64,000 nucleotides of DNA from Patiriisocius sp047731265 (GTDB lineage: Bacteria > Bacteroidota > Bacteroidia > Flavobacteriales > Flavobacteriaceae), in the NCBI RefSeq assembly GCF_047731265.1, contig NZ_CP159835.1:3410001-3474000 (forward strand). Direction: 5' to 3'. The translations under genes were made by a program, and so were the position numbers. The notes below the pieces were generated by a model. The model saw only the letters and a list, made by a program, of their open reading frames with translations, did no database searches and had not been told where the DNA came from. Shown one piece after another: positions 27,324-35,669 of this stretch. Position 1 is the first letter of the stretch; each line of letters opens with the position of its first letter.

Positions 27324-28415
27324 TTACTCTGCGTAAAGCGCTAAGTTGGATAATACTTCACTTGGCTCCACCTTTTTGATTCGTATCTTTTCTTGGTTTT
27401 TGACCATCCTGATACCTTCAAGTAGTATAGTGTCGTTTTCTGACAATCCATTTTCTACAATAAACAAATGAGGTAATTCTGCACCAATTGTTATTTCCCT
27501 TTGGTGAACAACATTTTCTTTATCAACTATAAAAACATATGTTTTATCTAAAATTTCGAAGGTCGCTTTCTGAGGAATTATAATAACATCTTGATGTGGA
27601 ACTGTCATTAAAATACTTCCTGTTTCGCCGTGCCTTAAAATCCCGTCCGGATTTGGAAACGTAGCTCTAAAGGCAATATTTCCAGTTTCACTATTAAATT
27701 CTCCTTCAATAGTCTCAACAATTCCTTCTTGGTTAAAGCGCTTGTTGTTCGCCATTAAAAGTCCAACAACTTTATTGCTGTTTTTACCTTCACCCATTAT
27801 ATAGTCTAAGTATTCGGCCTCTGGCACATTAAAATAGACCCACATTTTACTATTGTCTGATAGTTTAGTTAACAGCTCTCCTTCATCTAAAAGACTCCCT
27901 TCTCTAACTTCAAGATGGTCCATAATACCTTCAAATGGTGCTTTTATAGTTGTAAAGCCTAAATGAGTTTGAGCGAGCATAACTTCTGCGTTTGCCTTAT
28001 CTGCATTAGCTTTAGCCTTGGCTAGCTCATTAGGAGATACCACGTTACCATCTGCTAATAATTGGGTGTTTTGTAGCTCAATGTTAGCAACCTTAGATTC
28101 GGCTTTTGCTTTTTGAAGTTCTGCTTGATAGATGTTAGGCATAATTTGAAACATATGTTGCCCTTTTTTTACGTGTTGACCTTCGTCTACAGATATTGAT
28201 TTTAAATAGCCTTTTTCTAAAGCCCTTAATTCAATATGTCTTATAGAGTGGATTTGACTCACATAATCCTTTGTAGTCAAAGTGTCTTTTTTTATGGGGT
28301 TTGTTACTAGAAAGTATGCTTCTTCGTGCTTTTCTTGTTTGTGTGTCTCGCAGCTATTAAGGCATAATAATACGGTTAAGCCTGCGAAGACCGTGATTTT
28401 CTTTATGGTATTCAC
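27324..28415 (-). CDS. RND efflux periplasmic adaptor (membrane fusion protein)
   Basis: 363 residues with a lipoprotein signal (LTVLLCLNSC, lipid on Cys23). The order is hairpin and lipoyl halves (LEKGYLKSISVDEGQHVKKG; GFTTIKAPFEGIMDHLEVREG), beta-barrel and membrane-proximal domain (VIIIPQKATFEILDKTYVFI), as in AcrA/MexA. It links pump and outer-membrane duct. It is the first gene of the three-gene operon. No TetR or other regulator gene is adjacent, so control of the pump is encoded elsewhere. Confidence 0.94.
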   Translation of the reverse strand: MNTIKKITVFAGLTVLLCLNSCETHKQEKHEEAYFLVTNPIKKDTLTTKDYVSQIHSIRHIELRALEKGYLKSISVDEGQHVKKGQHMFQIMPNIYQAELQKAKAESKVANIELQNTQLLADGNVVSPNELAKAKANADKANAEVMLAQTHLGFTTIKAPFEGIMDHLEVREGSLLDEGELLTKLSDNSKMWVYFNVPEAEYLDYIMGEGKNSNKVVGLLMANNKRFNQEGIVETIEGEFNSETGNIAFRATFPNPDGILRHGETGSILMTVPHQDVIIIPQKATFEILDKTYVFIVDKENVVHQREITIGAELPHLFIVENGLSENDTILLEGIRMVKNQEKIRIKKVEPSEVLSNLALYAE

Positions 28416-28512
28416 TTGATGAATTTTTTATAAAATGATATGATTTTTAATTGAATCTCAAAGGATTCGTGATTTAAAACTTCCCTTGAAATTTTAAAAA
28501 ATTAAAGAAAAA

Positions 28513-28538
28513 ACAGGCCTATTTAAAAATAGAACTGT
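28513..28538 (-). terminator. Probable terminator after the small secreted protein gene
   Basis: On the minus strand ACAG-ttct-ATTT pairs imperfectly with AAAT-aggc-CTGT, followed by TTTTTTCTTTAATTTTTT. It lies 10 bp after the stop of the 143-residue protein and before the efflux adaptor gene, so the efflux operon may need its own promoter. Confidence 0.5.
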
Positions 28539-28547
28539 CTTCTATTA

Positions 28548-28979
28548 TCAAATTATAAAAACTTGGTATTGCGTGTGAAGCTTAGTCGTTGACTTTAAAA
28601 CAACTCTTTGAGGACGTCGTATATTTTTCTCAAGTTCTTTAGAAGAATTTTTAAATAACTTGGAATTTTTAAATGCTACTTCTTGAGCATTTGTTGGCTG
28701 CGGTTTGTGTTTTGGAGAAAACTCATCATTTTCGAGTTCAACAATCTCAATAAAACCAAATAAAAGCGCACAATCTAGATGATTAGTAGCCTCACTAAAA
28801 GAAGAAGTATCTATATCGTTATAAAAAGACGTTTCAGAAGAAGGCTGTACAATCTTAAAATTATAAACACTAAGCCCTTTTTCTGTATTAAATTGAAAAT
28901 TATTTGCCTGAATAGTAGCAAATGAATTTATCAATATAACAGCAATTAAATAAAAATATTTATTTAAAGTCATCTTCAT
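28548..28979 (-). CDS. Small secreted protein of unknown function
   Basis: 143 residues from the first ATG, or 141 from a second in-frame ATG at 28973. A signal peptide (YFYLIAVILINSFATIQA) is followed by a hydrophilic body with an acidic middle (EIVELENDEF) and a basic tail (NIRRPQRVVLKS). I recognise no domain. It has one of the best promoters in the window, directly upstream. The close spacing of that promoter to 28979 makes the 28973 start slightly more likely. It lies upstream of the RND operon on the same strand but is separated from it by a terminator-like hairpin. Confidence 0.6.
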   Translation of the reverse strand: MKMTLNKYFYLIAVILINSFATIQANNFQFNTEKGLSVYNFKIVQPSSETSFYNDIDTSSFSEATNHLDCALLFGFIEIVELENDEFSPKHKPQPTNAQEVAFKNSKLFKNSSKELEKNIRRPQRVVLKSTTKLHTQYQVFII

Positions 28980-28987
28980 TTCGCCGC

Positions 28988-29017
28988 CAAAATTAGATTA
29001 ATAGTTAAGAATTACAA
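28988..29017 (-). promoter_or_regulatory. Consensus Bacteroidota promoter of the small secreted protein gene
   Basis: On the minus strand TTG (29015-29017), a 19-bp spacer and TAATTTTG (28988-28995) match TTG-N19-TAnnTTTG exactly, 9 bp before the first ATG at 28979. Confidence 0.7.
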
Positions 29018-29261
29018 AAGAAGATTGTCTTTAATATTAATATTATTTTCCAATAAGATGAGACCAAAATACGATTTTACGGTATAACCCCATCTACGCC
29101 TAATAAAAGTCTTGATTTTTGGCTCACCTCAAATCGAAAGTGGTCCTAGTAAAAATCTAACTATGGATAAAGGGAAAAATCTGACATAAATATCACAAGA
29201 TTAAAATATGTGAGGGACCACGATGATAATTTTTCATAGAGAAAACAACAATCCCCCCTAC

Positions 29262-29873
29262 TCATTTCTTTTTCCTGTAAACATTGGGTAAGGACAAATT
29301 AAAAGTAACAGCAAGCAGACGTACCGAGATTACGACTGAAAAAGAAATAATTACAATCCACTCTGCCGAAAGAGACGTTTTTAGCAATAAAAAGTATGCA
29401 CCACCACCTAATATACAAGCTGTTGCATACACATTCTTTCTAAAGATAATAGGGATTTCATTACATAATATATCGCGAATCACTCCGCCGAAACAAGCAC
29501 TCATCGTTCCCAACGCAATACAAATAAGTGGCGGAAATCCATAACTAATGCCCTTCTCCACTCCTACTACGGTATATAATGCAATCCCAATGGTGTCAAA
29601 TAAAAATAAGGATTTGCGCACGTAGTTCAATTTTTTTCTAAATATAGCAGCTAGAACTGTAGCTCCCGCGATAACATAGATATAGGTAAGATCGCGCATC
29701 CAAGTTATAGGAGCGTCTATTAATAAATCTCGTAAAGTACCCCCACCCAAAGCAGTCACAACAGCGATGATTAAAAGACCAAAAGGATCCAACCGTTTCT
29801 TCATGGCCGTTAAAGCTCCCGAAACCGCAAAGGAAATCGTACCTAATATATCCAGTAATAAAAGTAAACTCAT
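29262..29873 (-). CDS. TRIC/UPF0126-type membrane protein (YicG-like)
   Basis: 203 residues with about seven membrane helices arranged as two similar halves. Each half carries a glycine-rich loop: VVTALGGGTLRDLLID and GTMSACFGGVIRDILCNEIP. These are the markers of the UPF0126 family, whose bacterial members are related to trimeric intracellular cation channels. The permeant substrate in bacteria is uncertain. It lies 89 bp after the RDD gene on the same strand. Confidence 0.88.
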   Translation of the reverse strand: MSLLLLLDILGTISFAVSGALTAMKKRLDPFGLLIIAVVTALGGGTLRDLLIDAPITWMRDLTYIYVIAGATVLAAIFRKKLNYVRKSLFLFDTIGIALYTVVGVEKGISYGFPPLICIALGTMSACFGGVIRDILCNEIPIIFRKNVYATACILGGGAYFLLLKTSLSAEWIVIISFSVVISVRLLAVTFNLSLPNVYRKKK

Positions 29874-29962
29874 TGCTATTTATTTTTGTTATTTCCATTT
29901 AGTTTCATCGTACTTTTCATTTTTTGGCCGATCCTACAAAGGTAACAACACACAACTCAAAA

Positions 29963-30679
29963 CTACTGCTGAGTGTAAAAGTTAAAATCCTTCACTACCG
30001 TATCAATAAATCGAATTGGTTTTTCTTGAAAAGTAACATTCATCACTTTAGATACTCGTATCGCTAATTTAAGAATGACCTTGTGCCTTGCATTTCTTCT
30101 GGCATCCTGATAAATATTTTTGATGTCTTGCATTTCAGCATCAGTAAAAATAGCTACTTGTGGATAGGTAGGCTCGTAATTGTCTGGTAAAGAAGTTAAA
30201 ATAGTCCGAGCTAAACTCATAGGCTCCCTTTCAGAAATTACGGTCGTTCTTGCTGCAATATCCCCCAAGCGTTGTCCTTTTCCATTCAGTAAAACGACAA
30301 ATAAGGCTACTGACCCACTGCAAATAGAAATATCTATAGTTCGTAAGACCCAACGAATCAAAAAATTCGAAAAATCTGGTTTAGACCCGTCTATATTTAC
30401 AACTTTCATTTTAAGAGATGCCTTACCCGGAGACTTACCGTCCCACAAGGTTTCCCACAAAAGATGATAAAATAAAACTGGCAAGCCAATGGTTGCTCCA
30501 ACAACGATAGAAAATTCTTCTTCAAACATATCTAAGTTTGAAAATATAAAAGACATTACCAACACATATGCAGCAATAATAAGCAAGTCTACAATAAAAG
30601 CAAGCACGCGATGTCCAACTCCAGCCACTTGTTGAGAAATGTTTATATTTTGAGCTGTTTCTATTTGAAAATTATCCAT
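29963..30679 (-). CDS. RDD-family membrane protein
   Basis: 238 residues. VGHRVLAFIVDLLIIAAYVL is the opening Arg-Asp signature of the RDD family, and TLWDGKSPGKASLKMKVV is the typical second block. Three or four membrane helices lie in the first 135 residues, followed by a soluble tail of about 100. Its function is unknown. It is transcribed divergently from the SpoIIM-family gene with about 34 bp between the starts, and this pairing is common in Bacteroidota. Confidence 0.9.
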   Translation of the reverse strand: MDNFQIETAQNINISQQVAGVGHRVLAFIVDLLIIAAYVLVMSFIFSNLDMFEEEFSIVVGATIGLPVLFYHLLWETLWDGKSPGKASLKMKVVNIDGSKPDFSNFLIRWVLRTIDISICSGSVALFVVLLNGKGQRLGDIAARTTVISEREPMSLARTILTSLPDNYEPTYPQVAIFTDAEMQDIKNIYQDARRNARHKVILKLAIRVSKVMNVTFQEKPIRFIDTVVKDFNFYTQQ

Positions 30680-30713
30680 TTAATCTGTTTCTTTGAAAGA
30701 AAAATGCCACCTC

Positions 30714-31685
30714 ATGCGCGAAGCCGCTTTTGCGAAACAAAATAAGGATAAATGGTTAATATTTGAAAGCGTATTGCGCAATAATATTATCATGAATCCC
30801 GATGAGTTAAGTTCGCTGTATGTGGAAGTAACAGATCACTTGAGTTATGCCCAGACGTTCTATCCTGGAAGTAACACACTTACCTATCTAAATAGCCTCT
30901 CTGTCCTAGCGCATCAAAAAATTTATAAATCTAAAAGAGAAAGCCGGACACGGTTTATTACTTTTTTCACAAAAGAGTTTCCTCTTTTCTTTTCTCAATA
31001 TCACAAACAATTGCTCATCGCCTTTCTAACCTTTGTGCTTTTTAGTGTTGTGGGTGCATATTCTGCCGCGACTGATGGTAATTTTGTTCGCCTTATTTTA
31101 GGGGATAGTTATGTAAATATTACTTTAGATAATATTGAAAATGGCGATCCCATGGCTATCTATAAAGATATGGGGCGATCAACAATGTTTATTGGTATTA
31201 CCATCAATAATATTACGGTTGCTTTAAATGCCTTTCTCTACGGAATTTTCCTTGGGTTAGGCACCCTTTTTATTATAATGCGAAACGCTGTGATGCTTGG
31301 TTCTTTTCAGTATTTCTTTTTTGAACAGGGCGTGGGTTGGGAAAGTGTTCGTACTATCTGGATCCACGGTACTATAGAAATTTCAGTAATTATCATTGCA
31401 GGTTGTGCTGGGCTTGTTTTAGGAAGAAGTATTTTATTTCCAGGCACCTATACCAGATTACAAAGCTTTATTCGTGGTGTTAAAGATGGGTTAAAAATAA
31501 TGCTGAGTACGGTGCCATTTTTTATTATTGCAGGTTTTCTAGAAGGGTTTGTAACCCGTTATACTCAAATGCCAGATTTCTTAGCAATTTTAATCATTGG
31601 TGGATCACTCGCACTTATTTTATGGTATTATATTTTTTATTCCATTAAACTTAGGAAAAAAGCAAACCGTCTCAGTAGGCAATAG
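30714..31685 (+). CDS. SpoIIM-family (stage II sporulation protein M-like) membrane protein
   Basis: 323 residues from ATG 30714. A TTG seven codons earlier (30693) is possible, but MREAAFAKQNKDKWLIFE is the usual start of the family. A soluble helical N-terminus (about 90 residues, containing LSSLYVEVTDHLSYAQTFYP) is followed by five or six membrane helices with ATMFI-like motifs (DMGRSTMFIGITINNITVAL) and a conserved GTIEISVIIIAGCAGL. In spore-formers SpoIIM helps peptidoglycan remodelling; here it belongs to a MoxR/DUF58 envelope operon and its role is unknown. Confidence 0.9.
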   Translation: MREAAFAKQNKDKWLIFESVLRNNIIMNPDELSSLYVEVTDHLSYAQTFYPGSNTLTYLNSLSVLAHQKIYKSKRESRTRFITFFTKEFPLFFSQYHKQLLIAFLTFVLFSVVGAYSAATDGNFVRLILGDSYVNITLDNIENGDPMAIYKDMGRSTMFIGITINNITVALNAFLYGIFLGLGTLFIIMRNAVMLGSFQYFFFEQGVGWESVRTIWIHGTIEISVIIIAGCAGLVLGRSILFPGTYTRLQSFIRGVKDGLKIMLSTVPFFIIAGFLEGFVTRYTQMPDFLAILIIGGSLALILWYYIFYSIKLRKKANRLSRQ

Positions 31686-31714
31686 CCGTAAAAAAAACTT
31701 TAGGCACTCATTAA

Positions 31715-32584
31715 ATGAAAGAAAGAATAGAATTTAAAAAAGAACGTGAGCTTGGAACTATTTTAAGCGATACTTTTAAGTTTCTAAGATTAGAGGGCAA
31801 AGCGCTTTTTGGCCATATCATAAGGATAGCAGGACCTGCTTTATTTATTCTAGTTATTGCTTTTGTAGTATATACCAAAGCGATTGGAAATAGTTTTGAA
31901 GGAACAAATTTCTTAAGAAGTGGTTTAAGTTATTCATTATCACTTGTGTTTTCACTTGGACTTATGATTATTGCCGGTTTGGCATATTATGGCTTACTGT
32001 ATGCCGTTGTAAATCATTACATCAAATCATACATTAAAAATGAGGGTGTAGTGATAAAAGATGAAATAAATCAAGGCGTTAAAAATGATTTTTGGAGCCT
32101 AATTGGTCTTAACATTTTGGTAGCGCTAATAGTTGCAGGTGGTATGGTATTTTGTTTTGCCCCAGGTATCTATTTCGGAGTTGCTTTATCTTGTGTGTAT
32201 TCCATCTTAATACTGGATAAGTTGGATGTTTCAAGTACTATCTCCTATAGTTTTAAATTAGTAAAAGGCGAATGGTGGATGACATTTGCAACACTTTTTG
32301 TAGTGTTTTTACTATTTTATGTAATGGTTATTGTTTTTCAAATTCCACAATACATTTACTTTTTTATTCAGCAATTTACAATAGCTGAAACGGTAAGTAT
32401 CGATCCATCTGTAATGTTTGATTGGACCTATACCGCATTAAATGCAGTAGGTTTGATTGGGCAGTATCTTGGACATACACTAATTACAGTAGCTACAATT
32501 TTTATCTATTTCAACCTAAACGAAAAGAAAAACCTTTCTGGTACTATAGAAAAGATTGAGGCAATTGGAGAGGTTAAAGAGTAG
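31715..32584 (+). CDS. Multi-pass membrane protein of unknown function
   Basis: 289 residues with five to six hydrophobic segments (near 30-52, 70-95, 128-160, 185-215 and 245-268). The N-terminus MKERIEFKKERELGTILSDT and the phrase SYSFKLVKGEWWMTFATLFV resemble glycerophosphoryl-diester-phosphodiesterase-type membrane domains and DUF4013 proteins, but I cannot fix the family. It lies 29 bp after the SpoIIM-like gene and 111 bp before the DUF4129 gene, inside one operon. Confidence 0.7.
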   Translation: MKERIEFKKERELGTILSDTFKFLRLEGKALFGHIIRIAGPALFILVIAFVVYTKAIGNSFEGTNFLRSGLSYSLSLVFSLGLMIIAGLAYYGLLYAVVNHYIKSYIKNEGVVIKDEINQGVKNDFWSLIGLNILVALIVAGGMVFCFAPGIYFGVALSCVYSILILDKLDVSSTISYSFKLVKGEWWMTFATLFVVFLLFYVMVIVFQIPQYIYFFIQQFTIAETVSIDPSVMFDWTYTALNAVGLIGQYLGHTLITVATIFIYFNLNEKKNLSGTIEKIEAIGEVKE

Positions 32585-32695
32585 GGAGCATATCCTCTAA
32601 AGCTGTTATGCGCAGGAGGATGGTATTGGTGAAAATAAATTACAAAAAAGAAATCACAAATTACAAATAAAAGAAATCGGGTATCGTAAATCAAT

Positions 32696-33463
32696 TTGAG
32701 ACTTCAATTTAAAATAGTATTAATATTTCTTTCTCTTGCCTTTTCGGCTTTAGGCCAAGATTCTATTGCGGAACAAGAAGAAAAAGTGCCCCAAGAATTG
32801 ATATATGACATAGATTCGTCACGTACTCCCCTTTTACTTGATAAAGATGCACTGGAAGGATACAAAAATGATGAAGCATACCATTATAAAGATTTGGAAG
32901 AGCAGAGAAATTGGTGGACAGATTTTACCAATTGGCTAAGCAGATTATGGCAAAATATAATAGATTGGATTTTTGGTGATTATGAGCCCGGTGGCTTTGT
33001 TTCGCTTATAATCCAAGTACTTCCGTATATACTTGTTGCAAGTGTTGTTATTTTCTTAATCTGGATGTTCTACAAAATCAATCCCGGCGCAAGAATGATG
33101 AAAAACACAGAAGATCCAAAATTATTTTTTACTGAAGAAGAAGAACTCATTAAAACAGCCGATTTAAAATCACTCATAACAAAAGCACTTGAAGATGGCA
33201 ACTATCGCTTAGCAGTTAGATATTACTACCTTTTCATTTTAAAGTCACTCACACAAAAAGAATTAATTGCTTATGAATTTGATAAAACCAACAGCGATTA
33301 TTTTTCTGAAATAAAAAGTCCCCTAATTAATAGTGATTTTAAAAAAGTAACCCATCTGTATGATTATATATGGTATGGTAATTTTGAGGTTAGTCCTGAA
33401 AGTTATGGCAAAGCGCAACATTCCTTTTCACAATTAGAAAACTTAATCAACAAGCCATCTTGA
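32696..33463 (+). CDS. DUF4129-domain membrane protein
   Basis: 255 residues starting at TTG 32696; no ATG gives the signal peptide RLQFKIVLIFLSLAFSALGQ. A periplasmic stretch of about 80 residues precedes one membrane helix (VLPYILVASVVIFLIWMFY, near 100-122). The cytoplasmic part carries the DUF4129 segment ALEDGNYRLAVRYYYLFILK. The layout resembles the C-terminal part of the TgpA-like transglutaminase proteins that accompany MoxR/DUF58 genes. It overlaps the next gene by 4 bp. Confidence 0.85.
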   Translation: MRLQFKIVLIFLSLAFSALGQDSIAEQEEKVPQELIYDIDSSRTPLLLDKDALEGYKNDEAYHYKDLEEQRNWWTDFTNWLSRLWQNIIDWIFGDYEPGGFVSLIIQVLPYILVASVVIFLIWMFYKINPGARMMKNTEDPKLFFTEEEELIKTADLKSLITKALEDGNYRLAVRYYYLFILKSLTQKELIAYEFDKTNSDYFSEIKSPLINSDFKKVTHLYDYIWYGNFEVSPESYGKAQHSFSQLENLINKPS

Positions 33464-34680
33464 ACAGGATTCAAAAAATAATATTTATAGGATTCTTCCT
33501 TGTATTGGCGCTTTTAGTGTACATGGAAGCCACGAAACCACAACCCGTAAATTGGTTTCCTAGCTATGTGAATACCGATAAAATTCCCTTGGGAACTAAA
33601 GTGTTTTTTGATCTTTTTGAAGAAAAACTAGGAACACAATTACAAATAATTAAAGAGTCTCCGTATGTTGTTTTAGAAGATTCCACCTTTACGGGCACTT
33701 ATTTTTTTCTGAATGACGAAGTCAATTTTGATGAAGCAGAATTTAATAAACTTCAAGAGTGGATTACTAAAGGAAATACGCTATTTGTTTCAGCTAACTA
33801 TCTTAGTTATATTTTAAAAGACACCCTAAAAATTGAAACGCAAACCGCATGGCTCCGTGATAAAATTGAAACAGAACCCATGCTCAATCTCATCAATTCA
33901 GCTCTTATTTTAAAGGAACCCATACACATCAAACGCAATTTAAATATTTCATATTTTGAAACATTAGACACTTTAAAACAAAGAGTTTTAGGTGTGGCAC
34001 AGCCGAATAACGACACTTTGAAAATTACAAAACCAAAAGTAAATTTTATAGAACAAAAATTGGGTGATGGCAAAATCATACTACATCTTCAACCTGAAGT
34101 TTTTAGCAATTACGCTCTTTTAAACAATGATGAAAATCTTGCCTATACGCAAGGAGTTTTGTCATATATAGACACTTCTAGACCTGTATATTGGGATTCA
34201 CATTATAAATCTGGCACCCCTTTAAGTGTGTCTCCTCTAAAATTTTTGTTGGCTAACAAACATTTTAAATGGGCCTATTATATATTGCTCATTGGGGTAT
34301 TGTTGTTTGTTTTGTTCGAAGGAAAACGCAAACAACGCAGCATTCCCATATTTGAAAAACAAAAAAATAGAACTTATGAATACACACAGACCATTGCTGG
34401 AATGTATTTGGACAAAAAAGAGTACTCGCCAATCGTAAAAAAACAAATCGCCTTATTTATGGAGTATGTGCGAACACAATTAAGAATACCAACCCAGACA
34501 ACCGATAATGAATTTGCTAAGAAACTAGCCGCCAGAAGTGGCAATACATTAGAGGACACAAATGAGCTACTAACGTTTATGAATAGTTTGACAAACTTAA
34601 CTTTTCATAGCGAAAGCCATCTAAAAGAATTATACACAAAAATTTCAGACTTTAAAAAATATACCGATGGAAAATCCTGA
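33460..34680 (+). CDS. DUF4350-domain membrane protein
   Basis: 406 residues from TTG 33460, overlapping the previous stop (TTGA). An N-terminal helix (residues 5-23) anchors a periplasmic DUF4350 domain (VNWFPSYVNTDKIPLGTKVF; LQEWITKGNTLFVSANYLS), a GATase-like fold by family knowledge. A second helix near 270-288 is followed by a cytoplasmic tail. The domain is a routine companion of MoxR and DUF58 proteins. It overlaps the MoxR gene by 14 bp. Confidence 0.87.
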   Translation: MNRIQKIIFIGFFLVLALLVYMEATKPQPVNWFPSYVNTDKIPLGTKVFFDLFEEKLGTQLQIIKESPYVVLEDSTFTGTYFFLNDEVNFDEAEFNKLQEWITKGNTLFVSANYLSYILKDTLKIETQTAWLRDKIETEPMLNLINSALILKEPIHIKRNLNISYFETLDTLKQRVLGVAQPNNDTLKITKPKVNFIEQKLGDGKIILHLQPEVFSNYALLNNDENLAYTQGVLSYIDTSRPVYWDSHYKSGTPLSVSPLKFLLANKHFKWAYYILLIGVLLFVLFEGKRKQRSIPIFEKQKNRTYEYTQTIAGMYLDKKEYSPIVKKQIALFMEYVRTQLRIPTQTTDNEFAKKLAARSGNTLEDTNELLTFMNSLTNLTFHSESHLKELYTKISDFKKYTDGKS

Positions 34681-35665
34681 ATTACAAAATGACGCCTTAC
34701 ACTTCAACAATCGCATTCCGTTGGAGGACTTAAAGGAAAAAGTAGCGGCAATAAAAGAGCAGCTTGCAAAAATTATAATCGGTCAAGAGAATTTTATAGA
34801 ATTACTCATTATTGGATTACTTGCTGATGGTCACGTTTTAATTGAAGGGGTTCCTGGAATTGCCAAGACCATCACTGCAAAACTATTTGCAAAAGTTATT
34901 AAGACTAACTTTAGTCGCATTCAGTTTACGCCAGATTTAATGCCTAGTGATGTGTTGGGGACTTCGATATTAAATATGAAAACCTCAAACTTCGAATTTA
35001 AAAAAGGACCTATTTTCTCAAACATTGTGCTTATTGATGAAATAAATAGAGCCCCCGCAAAAACACAGGCTGCCCTTTTTGAAGTGATGGAAGAACGACA
35101 AATCACTATGGATGGTGAACGCTATTTAATGGAATATCCATTTATGGTTTTAGCAACACAAAATCCTATTGAGCAGGAAGGAACCTATGCATTACCAGAA
35201 GCACAACTAGATCGTTTCCTATTCAAAATAAAGGTAGACTATCCTAAACTTGAAGAAGAAGTAATTATTCTAAAAAGCCATCATTCGCGTAAACAAGTAA
35301 TGCCTCAAGATGCTATTGAGGGGATTTTAACGGCTGAAGACCTTAAGAAATTTAGAGGCCAAGTTCAGGAAGTACTCATAGAAGAAAAATTATTTGTTTA
35401 CATCGCACAATTGGTTCAAAATACGCGTAATCACCCACATTTATTTTTGGGTGGATCGCCAAGAGCTTCGCTTGCAATTATGAATACAGCAAAAGCGTTT
35501 GCTGCAATTAATGGTCGTGATTTTGTAACTCCAGACGATGTAAAAAAATCGCTAGCTCCTGTTTTGTGTCATCGTATCATCCTTTCTCCAGAAAGAGAAA
35601 TGGAAGGCATGACGCCAGAAACTGTAATAGACATCATTGCACAATCTATAGAAATCCCAAGATAA
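34667..35665 (+). CDS. MoxR-family AAA+ ATPase
   Basis: 332 residues, normal length. Walker A is EGVPGIAKT (near residue 62), Walker B is VLIDEINRAPAKTQAALFEV, and sensor 1 is LATQNPIEQEGTYALPEAQL. The C-terminal lid contains LFLGGSPRASLAIMNTAKAF. MoxR proteins act as chaperones that help assemble or activate partner proteins carrying von Willebrand-type domains, here presumably the DUF58 protein encoded 4 bp downstream. The gene start lies inside the end of the DUF4350 gene. Confidence 0.95.
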   Translation: MENPELQNDALHFNNRIPLEDLKEKVAAIKEQLAKIIIGQENFIELLIIGLLADGHVLIEGVPGIAKTITAKLFAKVIKTNFSRIQFTPDLMPSDVLGTSILNMKTSNFEFKKGPIFSNIVLIDEINRAPAKTQAALFEVMEERQITMDGERYLMEYPFMVLATQNPIEQEGTYALPEAQLDRFLFKIKVDYPKLEEEVIILKSHHSRKQVMPQDAIEGILTAEDLKKFRGQVQEVLIEEKLFVYIAQLVQNTRNHPHLFLGGSPRASLAIMNTAKAFAAINGRDFVTPDDVKKSLAPVLCHRIILSPEREMEGMTPETVIDIIAQSIEIPR

Positions 35666-35669
35666 GCTA

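Noticed and set aside
29140..29221. 7-bp inverted repeat GTGGTCC / GGACCAC with about 70 bp between the arms
   Set aside because: Arms of this size separated by that distance are expected by chance; no insertion-sequence gene or target duplication is present.
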